Source: Acidobacteriota bacterium (lineage in GTDB: Bacteria > Acidobacteriota > Terriglobia > Bryobacterales > Bryobacteraceae). From it: a stretch of 64,000 nt of DNA. The stretch covers positions 22,281 through 86,280 of the forward strand of contig JACQZR010000283.1 in the NCBI GenBank assembly GCA_016213775.1, read 5' to 3'. Under the pieces are notes generated by a model that saw only the letters and a program-made list of their open reading frames with translations, was not told where the DNA came from and searched no databases. The position numbers were made by a program, and so were the translations under genes. Shown piece by piece: positions 32,741 to 41,007 of this stretch; within the stretch, counting starts at the first letter, position 1; each line of letters starts with the position of its first letter.

Positions 32741-34675
32741 ATGCGATTCCTGTTGCTGTGGTTGGCCGTGCTGCCGGGCTATGCGGCCGATGCGGAAGCG
32801 GGGCGCAAGCAGTATGCCGCGCGGTGCGCGATGTGTCACGGCGCGGATGGCGCGGGCGGCGAGCGCGGTCCCGGGATCACGGCGAAGTTGGACCGGCCGG
32901 ATCTGGAGCTGATGAAGCTGATCGCGGATGGCCTGCCGGCGAAGGGGATGCCTCCCACGAACGCGGATGGGGGGCAGGTGCGCGACATCATCGCGTTCCT
33001 GCGAACGATTCAGACGGTAAATGACACGAGTGTTCGCGAGCGGATCAGGCTGGCGTCAGGCGCCGTCATCGAAGGAGTGGTGCGCGGGCGCAGCAACTTC
33101 AGCATGCAGGTGCAGATGGAGGATGGGATTCGACTGCTGCGACGCGTGAGCGATGGGTGGCAAGACGCGAAGGCGGGCGCGGGTTGGGGGAGTTATCACG
33201 GCGCGGAGAACGGCAACCGTCATAGCAAGCTGCGACAGATTGACACGAGCAATGTGGCCCGGATGAGCTTGCGCTGGGCGTATTCGATTCCATCTGCGGG
33301 ACGCCTGCAGGTAACTCCGGTGGTGGTGGACGGGGTGATGTATGTGACGGCGGTGAATCAGGTGCATGCGCTGGATTCGGGTACGGGCCGGGTGATCTGG
33401 AAGTATCAACGGCCGCGGTCGAGCGGGCTTGTCGGCGATGCCGCGAGCGGGATCAATCGCGGTGTTGCCGTGGCTGGCCGGCGGCTTTTTATGGTGACCG
33501 ACAATGCGCATTTGCTGGCGATCGACCGTATCACGGGGAAGCTGCTTTGGGATCGCGAGATGGCGGATTCGCGCGATCACTATGGTGCGACCGCTGCGCC
33601 GCTGGTGATTCATGGGCTGGTGGTGTCGGGGATCTCGGGGGGCGATGAAGGCGTGCGCGGGTTTCTCGCTGCGTTCTCGCAGGAGACTGGCGAGCGCGTG
33701 TGGCAGTTCTGGACTGTGCCCAAGCGCGGTGAGCCGCTGGCGGAAACGTGGAAAGGTGATGCGCTGGAACATGGCTGCGCGACGACGTGGCTGACCGGGT
33801 CGTATGATGCATCGCAGGATTTGCTGTTGTGGCCCACGGGGAATCCGTGTCCCGATTACAACGGCGATGGACGCATCGGAGACAACCTGTATTCCGATTC
33901 GGTTTTGGCGCTCGAGCCGCGGACAGGGAAGCTGCGCTGGCATTACCAGTTCACACCGCATGATACGCATGATTGGGATGCTCAGGAACCACTGCTGCTT
34001 GTGGATGCGGAGTGGCAGGGGCGCGTGCGCAAGCTGGTGCTGCAGGCCAATCGCAATGGGTTCTTCTATGTGTTGGACCGTGAGACGGGTCGGCCGCTGC
34101 TGGCGAAGCCGTTTGTGAAGAAGCTGACGTGGGCCCGCGAGATCGGCCCGGATGGGCGGCCGGTTTTGAATCCCGGTGCGCTCCCGGCGGAGGCCGGTGT
34201 GCGTGCGTGTCCGGCAGTGGAAGGGGCGACCAACTGGTTCTCGTCGGCGTTTCATCCGGGGACCCAATTGTTCTATGTGCAGGCGTTGGAGAAGTGCAAC
34301 ATATATACAAAGAAGCCGGGCGAGTGGGTTCGGGGGCAGTCGTATTATGACGGCACGGCGAAGGGTGTTCCGGGGGAACCAGGGCAGAAGTTCCTGCGCG
34401 CGATCGATTTCCGAACGGGGAAAGTGGTTTGGGAGTATGCGCAGTCAGGGACAGCGAATTCGTGGGGCGGGGTGTTGAGTACGGATGGCGGTTTAGTTTT
34501 TTTTGGGGAGGACAGTGGTGCGTTCGCGGCCGCGGATGCGAAGACGGGGAAGCTGTTGTGGCACGTGCCGTTGAATGAGACATGGAAGGCGAGTCCGATG
34601 ACGTATGAGATGGATGGGCGGCAGTTGGTGGGGGTTGCGGCTGGAGGCAGCGTGATGGTGTTTGGAGTGGACTGA
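32741..34675 (+). CDS. Secreted cytochrome c-PQQ-type beta-propeller dehydrogenase
   Basis: 644 aa with an N-terminal signal peptide (MRFLLLWLAVLPGYA). A single-haem cytochrome c domain with CAMCH at residues 29-33 and the methionine region 'GLPAKGMPPT' follows. From about residue 145 there is a quinoprotein-type propeller with repeats such as 'VTAVNQVHALDSGTGRVIWKYQ', 'LLAIDRITGKLLWDREM' and 'VLALEPRTGKLRWHYQFTPHDTHDWDAQE'. It is expected to oxidise an alcohol or sugar in the periplasm and pass electrons to its own haem. The cytochrome is N-terminal, whereas in most quinohaemoprotein alcohol dehydrogenases it is C-terminal. A TAGAAT overlapping the ATG leaves the start slightly uncertain. 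Confidence 0.9.
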   Translation: MRFLLLWLAVLPGYAADAEAGRKQYAARCAMCHGADGAGGERGPGITAKLDRPDLELMKLIADGLPAKGMPPTNADGGQVRDIIAFLRTIQTVNDTSVRERIRLASGAVIEGVVRGRSNFSMQVQMEDGIRLLRRVSDGWQDAKAGAGWGSYHGAENGNRHSKLRQIDTSNVARMSLRWAYSIPSAGRLQVTPVVVDGVMYVTAVNQVHALDSGTGRVIWKYQRPRSSGLVGDAASGINRGVAVAGRRLFMVTDNAHLLAIDRITGKLLWDREMADSRDHYGATAAPLVIHGLVVSGISGGDEGVRGFLAAFSQETGERVWQFWTVPKRGEPLAETWKGDALEHGCATTWLTGSYDASQDLLLWPTGNPCPDYNGDGRIGDNLYSDSVLALEPRTGKLRWHYQFTPHDTHDWDAQEPLLLVDAEWQGRVRKLVLQANRNGFFYVLDRETGRPLLAKPFVKKLTWAREIGPDGRPVLNPGALPAEAGVRACPAVEGATNWFSSAFHPGTQLFYVQALEKCNIYTKKPGEWVRGQSYYDGTAKGVPGEPGQKFLRAIDFRTGKVVWEYAQSGTANSWGGVLSTDGGLVFFGEDSGAFAAADAKTGKLLWHVPLNETWKASPMTYEMDGRQLVGVAAGGSVMVFGVD

Positions 34676-34677
34676 GA

Positions 34678-34703
34678 CCGGATAATTACACCGAATTGTC
34701 CGG
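34678..34703. promoter_or_regulatory. Inverted repeat before the FRG gene
   Basis: CCGGATAATT-acaccg-AATTGTCCGG pairs 9 of 10 bases. It starts 3 nt after the dehydrogenase stop and ends 26 nt before the FRG start. It may be the terminator of the dehydrogenase gene or an operator of the FRG/ATPase pair. No T-run follows, which favours an operator. Confidence 0.4.
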
Positions 34704-34715
34704 ACGGCTATGTGA

Positions 34716-34721
34716 TATGAT
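34716..34721 (+). promoter_or_regulatory. -10-like hexamer of the FRG/ATPase operon
   Basis: TATGAT ends 8 nt before the ATG at 34730. There is no Shine-Dalgarno, so the transcript may be leaderless. Confidence 0.35.
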
Positions 34722-34729
34722 TCGCCAAT

Positions 34730-35527
34730 ATGTCCATTGATACGGTGGAATGCGACGGTTGGCCGAGTTTCAAGTTAGAACTGTTTAACCGTTTATATCC
34801 CCAGAGTCCGTTTCGCCGGGGACTGTTTTTATTCCGGGGTCAGCGGAGCGTGGATTGGAAACTGGAATCTTCCTTTGACCGGTGGTTCAACAAGCAGGAT
34901 AAACCGGAGCGGCTTCGCGTGGAGATCGCCAAGCAGTTGATGGAGTTCTTTCGCAGCGAGTTTGAGGACCTGCGGCCCGGACGGCAGGTTCCCATGAACG
35001 ACTACGAATTAATGGCGCTGGGGCAGCATTATGGCCTTCCAACTCGATTGCTGGATTGGAGCGAGAGTCCGTACGTGGCGGCGTTTTTCGCATTCTTCGA
35101 AGCGGCCACTGAGGTTCCGGCCGCGGATTTGCCCGACGACCGGGTGGCGGTGATTGCGCTGGACAAACAGAGCTACCTCTTTGAGGAAGGGCGTGCCGTG
35201 GAAGTTATCTCGGTCGCGAAGACGGAGAATCCTCGCATGAAGAACCAGGTGGGACGGTTTACCCACGCGAGGGCGTCGTTTGGCTCGGTGGAAGAGTACG
35301 TGGAGTATGAAGAGCAACACCGGGGCGCGGGGAGCGCGAATACGGAGTATCCGCTGGTGCGGTTTACGGTTCCGGCGAGTGAAGCGGAGTTTGCCTTGTC
35401 GGAAATGGATGGGATGGGGATTAACCCGGCGTTTGTGTATCCCGACGTTGCCGGTTGTGCCATGGCCGCGATACTGAGGAGCCGGATTGTGAATGTATAT
35501 CCGCCGTTGACAGGGGGTGCGCGATGA
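34730..35527 (+). CDS. FRG-domain protein
   Basis: 265 aa. The signature FRG at residues 35-37 ('FLFRGQRSVDWKLESSFDR') is followed by 'MALGQHYGLPTRLLDWSESPYVAAFFAFFEA' (about 96-124), the two hallmark motifs of the FRG domain. This domain is widespread in mobile and phage-linked genes; its biochemical activity is not established to my knowledge. The C-terminal third (about 190-265) is variable. The stop overlaps the ATG of the P-loop ATPase gene (ATGA), so both proteins are made together. The layout of effector-like small protein plus large ATPase is like that of many defence cassettes, but no defence function is shown here. Confidence 0.88.
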   Translation: MSIDTVECDGWPSFKLELFNRLYPQSPFRRGLFLFRGQRSVDWKLESSFDRWFNKQDKPERLRVEIAKQLMEFFRSEFEDLRPGRQVPMNDYELMALGQHYGLPTRLLDWSESPYVAAFFAFFEAATEVPAADLPDDRVAVIALDKQSYLFEEGRAVEVISVAKTENPRMKNQVGRFTHARASFGSVEEYVEYEEQHRGAGSANTEYPLVRFTVPASEAEFALSEMDGMGINPAFVYPDVAGCAMAAILRSRIVNVYPPLTGGAR

Positions 35528-37110
35528 GCGCAGGGCCGGCTGCATCGAAGGAGAAGTTTGAACCGTTCGGTGCGCCGGACGGGTCTCGGGCGAGCATCAA
35601 CGTCGGGTGGTTTGTGAGCTATGGAGACCCGGCGCGATGGCGTGGACTGGCGTCGCGAGAGGATGACCTGACGGCTCGGGTTTTTGTAGGAAAGAAGGGA
35701 TCCGGCAAGACGATCTATTTGCGGCGGCTGCAGGCATGGAGCTCGCATCACGAACAGAGATCGCTGTTCGCGACACAAGTGGAACAGGAGCCTCCGAGCA
35801 CGGAGCAGATTGTGCGGTTCGGGCAATGGTTCCAGAGGACCGGTGTGTTGACGGAGAAATGGAGCTCGCTATGGCGGCGGGCGATCCAAAGGAGCCTGGC
35901 GTCGCATATTCTGCGAAACCACGCGTTGCGCGACTACACCACGCAGGCGTTCCGGGATTCGCTGGCCGCGGATTTCAAGCCAATTCTCAGACCGTTCGTT
36001 TCCCACGTGTCGATTTACAGCCAGGTGCAGGAACTCATTTCGTCACACTATAGTCCGAAATCGATGGCGGCGTATCTGGACCACCCGATGTGGGCGGATT
36101 TCGAGTCGATCCTCCGGGACAAGCTTCATGACTTACCGACGATTTGCTACTTTCTGGACGCGGTGGACGATTCCTTCAACAATGCTCCGAATCACTGGCT
36201 GAGGTGCCAGGAGGGGTTGTTCGACCAGGTGCGAAAGCTGCTGCAGGATTCACGGATCGGGAGCCGTCTGCACGTGATGGTGTGTCTGCGGGACCTGGTG
36301 CTGGCGGCGGTGTACAAGGGCGAGCACGCGACGAGGGTGCGGAACGATCCGCATGTTCGGGTGTTGAACTGGGGCCCGGAAGCGATTGAATATTTCCTGG
36401 AGCAAAAGCTGAGCCAGTTGCCGCCGGAGTTGTTTCTGCGGTCAGCCGAAGCGCAGACGGTGGAGAACTGGCTGGGCATCCAGGAAATCGAGAACTCGCG
36501 GCGCAACATCCTGGAGCCGATCAAGAGGTATCTGATCCGGCATACGCGGATGCTGCCTCGCGACATCGTGCAAATGGGGAATGAGCTTTGCTTCCTGGTG
36601 GTGCGAATCAAGAATGAAGGGGATTCGGGGCAACTGGCGCGGGAGATACGGCGGGTGGTGTCGGTAAACGCGAAGCTGTTTGGAGACGAACAGATCACGA
36701 TCTGCGCGAATGAGCTAACGGCGTCGTCCATGCCGGCGAACGCGTCAAAGCACGGGTACAGCGAGATCTACACCGGGGATGTGGAGTATGTCCGTGGAGT
36801 TGCCGGGGATCTCAAGGATCTGATCGGCAAAGTCGGCAAAGACCGGTTCACGGCGTCGGAGATGCGGGATGCACAGCAGCGATGTGGGGAGAAATTTCAC
36901 GCCGGCGCCGATCCATTTTCGATTCTGTGGAGGAACGGGTTACTAGGGTATGTGGACGAACTGAGGGACGGGGACGAGATATTCTATTCCGAGAATTACC
37001 CTCACTATCACCTTCCGCTTGGGCACAAGCAGTATGTGTTTCACCCTATAGTGATTGACTCGGTGAGCATTGCAGCCGATGGTCCAAAGCCCGTGGTGCC
37101 AAGGTACTGA
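35524..37110 (+). CDS. P-loop ATPase, partner of the FRG protein
   Basis: 528 aa. Walker A GKKGSGKT lies at residues 56-63, a Walker B-like 'ICYFLDAVDD' at about 207-216, and an arginine-bearing 'HVMVCLRDLVL' follows. A helical region with 'LEPIKRYLIRHTRMLPRDIVQMGNEL' and a winged-helix-like end ('FTASEMRDAQQRC', 'DPFSILWRNGLLGYVDEL') make up the rest. This resembles the Sll1717-type or STAND-like P-loop ATPases that contain a C-terminal winged helix. Start chosen at 35524, where ATG overlaps the FRG stop; an upstream in-frame GTG-type start would overlap FRG by 70 nt. Together with FRG it is a two-gene cassette. Confidence 0.82.
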   Translation: MSAGPAASKEKFEPFGAPDGSRASINVGWFVSYGDPARWRGLASREDDLTARVFVGKKGSGKTIYLRRLQAWSSHHEQRSLFATQVEQEPPSTEQIVRFGQWFQRTGVLTEKWSSLWRRAIQRSLASHILRNHALRDYTTQAFRDSLAADFKPILRPFVSHVSIYSQVQELISSHYSPKSMAAYLDHPMWADFESILRDKLHDLPTICYFLDAVDDSFNNAPNHWLRCQEGLFDQVRKLLQDSRIGSRLHVMVCLRDLVLAAVYKGEHATRVRNDPHVRVLNWGPEAIEYFLEQKLSQLPPELFLRSAEAQTVENWLGIQEIENSRRNILEPIKRYLIRHTRMLPRDIVQMGNELCFLVVRIKNEGDSGQLAREIRRVVSVNAKLFGDEQITICANELTASSMPANASKHGYSEIYTGDVEYVRGVAGDLKDLIGKVGKDRFTASEMRDAQQRCGEKFHAGADPFSILWRNGLLGYVDELRDGDEIFYSENYPHYHLPLGHKQYVFHPIVIDSVSIAADGPKPVVPRY

Positions 37111-37140
37111 TACTCTCCATTGAAACAGAAGTCGGGGCCG

Positions 37141-37911
37141 TCACGGATACGATCGACCGGATTTGCGGCGCGCTCTGGCGATGAGCATTACGCCGATGAG
37201 TCCTGCGAGCATCATGCCGAATGTGCCTGGTTCGGGAGCCTCGCCATCAAAACTACGGAAACCCAGTGTCAGGTTTCCGAGGTTGTTACCCCAAAGAAAG
37301 CCCACTTGAGCGAAGGAGCCGAGCGAGAACTCGCTAGTGGTTTGGAGTGTGAAAACGACGCTCTGCGTGATGAGGGGTGATCCGGTTAAGGCGCTCTGTC
37401 CGAACGAAGTCGTGTTGCTGACCAAGCCAAAATCGATGTTGCCGGTGCGGCGCCCTGGGAGGAGCGGATCGGAGCCGATGGCATGGTTGAGGAGCCCGAA
37501 GCTGACGGCGCCGAAGACGGCGGAAAGTCCAGGGCCTGCGAGACCCGCGACGTCGGGCGCCCATAACCACTCGCCGCTGACATTCGTGATGCTGGGAGGG
37601 CACGTCCCGCAATTGACGAGGATGGACCCGGGAGCGACGAACGCACTTTGCGGCGTCACCGCCGCTGGGTTAGAGAAGAAGAAGCCGGTGAGGACGTCGG
37701 ATGACGAAGTCGCGCCGTTGAGACTGGTGTTGGAGAGGGTGACGAGGAGAGTGGATTCGGAGGTGAGGTTGAAGGTGAGAGTGGCCTGATTGTTGCCGCT
37801 TATGCCTGTGTAGGTGACCGATGTCGCAGCGCCGGCTGAAGCCGCGATGGCGGCCAGGGCGAGGGCGGACTTCAAGGCGATTCGAACGGCGGTTTGGTAT
37901 GGCACTCTCAT
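37141..37911 (-). CDS. PEP-CTERM sorting-signal protein
   Basis: 256 aa with a signal peptide (VRIALKSALALAAIAASAGAA). The C-terminus is 'APEPGTFGMMLAGLIGVMLIARARRK', a PEP-CTERM signal. The middle is beta-rich and unrecognised. It should be exported and processed by an exosortase encoded elsewhere. It is the second PEP-CTERM protein in the window and shows no clear sequence relation to the one at 24424. Confidence 0.87.
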   Translation of the reverse strand: MRVPYQTAVRIALKSALALAAIAASAGAATSVTYTGISGNNQATLTFNLTSESTLLVTLSNTSLNGATSSSDVLTGFFFSNPAAVTPQSAFVAPGSILVNCGTCPPSITNVSGEWLWAPDVAGLAGPGLSAVFGAVSFGLLNHAIGSDPLLPGRRTGNIDFGLVSNTTSFGQSALTGSPLITQSVVFTLQTTSEFSLGSFAQVGFLWGNNLGNLTLGFRSFDGEAPEPGTFGMMLAGLIGVMLIARARRKSGRSYP

Positions 37912-37983
37912 TGCGTCCTCACACTACTAGTCGTTAAAACGCTTAGAAAAGTGCCAAAGATGAGGAAGAAAGTTCTTGCGGGG

Positions 37984-37989
37984 TAGAAT
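37984..37989 (+). promoter_or_regulatory. -10-like hexamer of first Uma2 gene
   Basis: TAGAAT in the context GGGTAGAATG, six bases before the ATG at 37996. The same arrangement precedes the second Uma2 gene. No Shine-Dalgarno. Confidence 0.45.
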
Positions 37990-37995
37990 GCAGGT

Positions 37996-38559
37996 ATGAC
38001 GTTGGAAGAAGCGCTGGTGATTGAGCGGTCGGCGATGGAGCGGAGCGAGTTTTGGCTGGGGCAGATGGTCGCCATGGCGGGGGCCACGGAGAATCATGAG
38101 GTGCTTTGCAGCCGGCTCAGTTTTCTGACTCAACTTCGGTTGGGGGTGGGGCGATGCCAGGTGTTCGGGCCGAACATGAAGGTGGGGGTTGTCAAGAAAC
38201 GGGGATTCGCCTATCCTGACTTGTCGATCGCGTGCGGAGAGCGGAAGTTCTTCGACGATGTCCGGGACCTGCTGATGAATCCGGTGGTAGTGTTCGAGGT
38301 ACTCTCTGACAGCACGCGGGCGTTTGATGGAAGGGAGAAGTTTCTCGAGTATCAGAAGCTGGAATCGTTGCGCCACTACGTGCTGGTGGAGCAGCGCACG
38401 CAACGCGTCGAGCACTATGAGCGGGCGCAGGCGGGACGGTGGAGCTACGAGGTGTTGCGGCCCGGGGATCTGCTGCGGTTGGTGGGGGTGGGGATCGAAA
38501 TTCCCGTGAGCGAGATCTATGCGGCTACGGACATTCCGATCGCGGAGGAGGATGAATAG
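37996..38559 (+). CDS. Uma2 family (DUF820) putative restriction endonuclease, copy 1
   Basis: 187 aa. The family pattern is complete: 'RSEFWLGQMVAMAGAT' at the start, 'YPDLSIACGE', 'NPVVVFEVLSDSTRAFDGREKFLEYQKLESLRHYVLVEQ' and 'VEHYERAQAGRWSYEVL'. Uma2 proteins have a PD-(D/E)XK-like nuclease fold and are common in cyanobacteria and soil bacteria; their function is uncertain. The conserved 'S-S/T-x3-D-x3-K' stretch is intact. It is followed 17 nt later by a close duplicate. Confidence 0.9.
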   Translation: MTLEEALVIERSAMERSEFWLGQMVAMAGATENHEVLCSRLSFLTQLRLGVGRCQVFGPNMKVGVVKKRGFAYPDLSIACGERKFFDDVRDLLMNPVVVFEVLSDSTRAFDGREKFLEYQKLESLRHYVLVEQRTQRVEHYERAQAGRWSYEVLRPGDLLRLVGVGIEIPVSEIYAATDIPIAEEDE

Positions 38560-38563
38560 CGGG

Positions 38564-38569
38564 TAGAAT
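38564..38569 (+). promoter_or_regulatory. -10-like hexamer of second Uma2 gene
   Basis: TAGAAT in GGGTAGAATG, six bases before the ATG at 38576, within the 16-bp gap after copy 1. It was duplicated with the gene. Confidence 0.45.
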
Positions 38570-38575
38570 GCTGCT

Positions 38576-39109
38576 ATGACGTTCGAGGAAGCGCTGGCGA
38601 TTGAGCGGGCGGCGGCGGAGCGGAGCGAGTTTTGGCTGGGGCAGATGGTGGCGATGGCGGGGGCGACCAAGAACCATGCACTGCTTTGCAGCGAGCTCAA
38701 TTTTCTCACACGGTCGCGGCTTGGGGTTGGCCCGTGCCGCGTGTTCGGGTCGAACATGAAGGTGGGGGCGGTCAAGAAGCGGGGATTCTCCTATCCTGAT
38801 CTTTCGATTGTCTGTGGAGAACCGAAGTTCTTCGACGATGTCCGGGACCTGCTAATGAATCCGGTGGTGGTGTTCGAGGTCCTTTCCGATAGGGAAACGA
38901 AGTTCCTGGAGTATCAGAAGCTGGAATCGCTGCGCCACTACGTGCTGGTAGAGCAGCGCGCGCAACGCGTGGAGCACTATGAACGGGCGGAGGCGGGGCG
39001 GTGGAGCTACGAGGTGTTGCGGCCTGGGGATCTGCTGCGCTTGGCCTCGGTGGGGATCGAGGTTCCTGTGGGCGAGATCTATGCGGCTACGGACATTCCG
39101 CCAGTGTAA
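38576..39109 (+). CDS. Uma2 family (DUF820) putative restriction endonuclease, copy 2
   Basis: 177 aa and very similar to copy 1 over its whole length, including promoter and start. It lacks a few codons around the conserved loop: copy 1 reads VLSDSTRAFDGREKFLEY, while copy 2 reads VLSDRETKFLEY. This removes the serine/threonine and the aspartate usually conserved in Uma2 proteins, so copy 2 may be inactive or altered. It probably arose by recent tandem duplication. Confidence 0.88.
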   Translation: MTFEEALAIERAAAERSEFWLGQMVAMAGATKNHALLCSELNFLTRSRLGVGPCRVFGSNMKVGAVKKRGFSYPDLSIVCGEPKFFDDVRDLLMNPVVVFEVLSDRETKFLEYQKLESLRHYVLVEQRAQRVEHYERAEAGRWSYEVLRPGDLLRLASVGIEVPVGEIYAATDIPPV

Positions 39110-39280
39110 GCTGGTGACGAAGGCGAGGGTGATACGTCAATTACCATTGGCGCGATTTGACACGCCTGCCTGCTGTTTCTAAGATAGAAAGGCTAGCCAA
39201 ATCCGCAGCCTTGCCACCCACACCGGTGGGCAGGCATTGCTCATTGAGGATTCTCGGAAGTATATCCTTTCTGGACACCT
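39110..39280. other. Intergenic region before the ABC cluster
   Basis: 171 bp with no gene. TATATC at 39261-39266 could be a -10 for the ABC operon, with a poor -35 (TTGCTC at about 39237). Confidence 0.3.
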
Positions 39281-40240
39281 ATGATTAAAGTTGAAGGACT
39301 CACCAAACGGTACGCACGCAACGTGGCCGTAGACAACATCTCCTTCGAGGTGGAAAAAGGTCAAATCGTTGGATTCCTTGGGCCAAACGGCGCAGGGAAG
39401 ACGACCACCATGCGCGTGCTGACTTGCTTTTTACCCGCCACGGATGGAAAGGCGGAGGTTGCCGGCTTCGACGTCCGGTCGCAGGCGATGGACGTGAAAC
39501 GCCGGGTCGGGTATTTGCCCGAAACGCCGCCCCTGTACCCGGAGATGGAGGTGCGCGAATACGTGGAATTCGTCGGGAGGCTGAAGGGCGTCCCGAAGGC
39601 CAATCTCCAGGCGCGCGTGGACGAAGTTTGCGGCCGCTGCAATGTCGCCGACGTCAAGACCAAGCTGATCGCGAAGCTGTCCAAAGGCTACCGCCAGCGC
39701 GTGGGACTCGCTTCAGCGATCATCCACAATCCTGACGTTCTCATTCTGGACGAGCCCACCGCGGGGCTGGATCCGGAGCAGCGGAAAGAGACCCTGGCGC
39801 TGATCAAGGAACTGGCCGGCGAGCACACCATCATTCTCTCGACGCACATTCTGCCGGAAGTGGAAACCATTTGCCAGAAGGTGATCATCATCTCGAAGGG
39901 CAAACTGGTGGCGACGGATACGATGGAGAATCTGAACAGCCGGCTGCGCGGTTCGGAGCTGCTGGAGGTGGAAGTGGGCGCCCGGACGGGGTCGATCAAC
40001 AAAGACTCGGTGCAGAGCCGGCTGTCGTCAGTGGCGGGAGTGAGCCGGGTGGAATTCAAGGACGTCCGGAATGGGCATCTGCAATTCCATGTGGAGAGCC
40101 AGCAAGGGGAATCCGTGCGGGCGGAGATCGCGCGATCGGTGGTGAGCGCGGATTGGGACCTGCTGGAACTGCATGGCGCGGGGCTGAGCCTGGAAGAGAT
40201 CTTCCTGCAACTGACTGCGTCCGATAAAGGAGCCAAGTAA
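39281..40240 (+). CDS. ABC transporter ATP-binding protein (GldA-like)
   Basis: 319 aa. Walker A GPNGAGKT at 34-41, ABC signature region 'LSKGYRQRVGLA', Walker B 'VLILDEPTAGLD' and switch histidine 'ILSTHILPEV'. The C-terminal 80 residues are the extra domain of ABC-2 exporters. With the next two genes (permease, GldG-like) it has the composition of the Gld-type auxiliary ABC system. In Bacteroidetes GldAFG is linked to gliding and secretion; in Acidobacteria the role is unknown. Its TAA overlaps the next ATG (TAATG). No clear Shine-Dalgarno. Confidence 0.94.
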   Translation: MIKVEGLTKRYARNVAVDNISFEVEKGQIVGFLGPNGAGKTTTMRVLTCFLPATDGKAEVAGFDVRSQAMDVKRRVGYLPETPPLYPEMEVREYVEFVGRLKGVPKANLQARVDEVCGRCNVADVKTKLIAKLSKGYRQRVGLASAIIHNPDVLILDEPTAGLDPEQRKETLALIKELAGEHTIILSTHILPEVETICQKVIIISKGKLVATDTMENLNSRLRGSELLEVEVGARTGSINKDSVQSRLSSVAGVSRVEFKDVRNGHLQFHVESQQGESVRAEIARSVVSADWDLLELHGAGLSLEEIFLQLTASDKGAK

Positions 40241-41007
40241 TGAGCAACATCTGGATTCTCTGTAAGAAAGAACTGCGAAGCTACTTTGTTTCCCCCATCG
40301 CATACGGGTTGATGGCGTTCTTCGCGCTCATCTGCGGGTACTTCTTTTACGCCGCGGTAGCGATTTTTGTGCTGCGATCGACGGACCCGATGATGATGCA
40401 GCGCGGCATGCCGATGGATATCAACGAGTGGGTGATCCGGCCGCTGATGATGAACGTGAGCGTCATCGGGCTGTTCATGATTCCGATGATCACGATGCGG
40501 TTGTTCGCCGAAGAAAAGAAGACCGGAACGATCGAGCTGCTGGCGACGTCGCCGATTCTCGATATAGAGATCATTGTTGGAAAGTGGCTCGCGGCGGTGC
40601 TCCTGTATCTCTCCATTCTCGGCATTTCGGCGGTGAATCTGGCGGTGGTATTTATCTACGGTAAGCCGGATTGGAAGCCGGTGCTGGTGGCGTACCTGGG
40701 CCTGCTGCTGCAGGGCGGATGCCTGCTCGCGATCGGGTCGTTTATTTCCAACTGCACCAAGAACCAGATCATCGCCGGAGCGGGCACGTTCGCGGTGTGC
40801 CTGCTGTTGTGGGTTCTGGACTGGGTGGCCGCGTATGAGACGACGACGTTCGGGAAGATGATTTCCTACCTGAGCGTAACGGGCCACTTCGAGAATTTCG
40901 CTAAAGGCGTGATTGACACCAAAGACGTCGTTTATTACCTGTCGCTATCGTTCTTCGGGCTCTTCTTGACCGCCCGTTCGATGGAATCGCTTCGTTGGAG
41001 GGCCTAA
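40240..41007 (+). CDS. ABC-2 type permease (GldF-like)
   Basis: 255 aa with six predicted membrane helices, e.g. 'YGLMAFFALICGYFFYAAVAIFVL', 'MNVSVIGLFMIPMITMRLF', 'LAAVLLYLSILGISAVNLAVVFI' and 'LGLLLQGGCLLAIGSFI'. The loop 'RLFAEEKKTGTIELLATSPI' is typical of ABC-2 permeases. It is translationally linked at both ends (TAATG with gldA-like and gldG-like genes), so the complex is probably produced in fixed ratio. Confidence 0.92.
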   Translation: MSNIWILCKKELRSYFVSPIAYGLMAFFALICGYFFYAAVAIFVLRSTDPMMMQRGMPMDINEWVIRPLMMNVSVIGLFMIPMITMRLFAEEKKTGTIELLATSPILDIEIIVGKWLAAVLLYLSILGISAVNLAVVFIYGKPDWKPVLVAYLGLLLQGGCLLAIGSFISNCTKNQIIAGAGTFAVCLLLWVLDWVAAYETTTFGKMISYLSVTGHFENFAKGVIDTKDVVYYLSLSFFGLFLTARSMESLRWRA

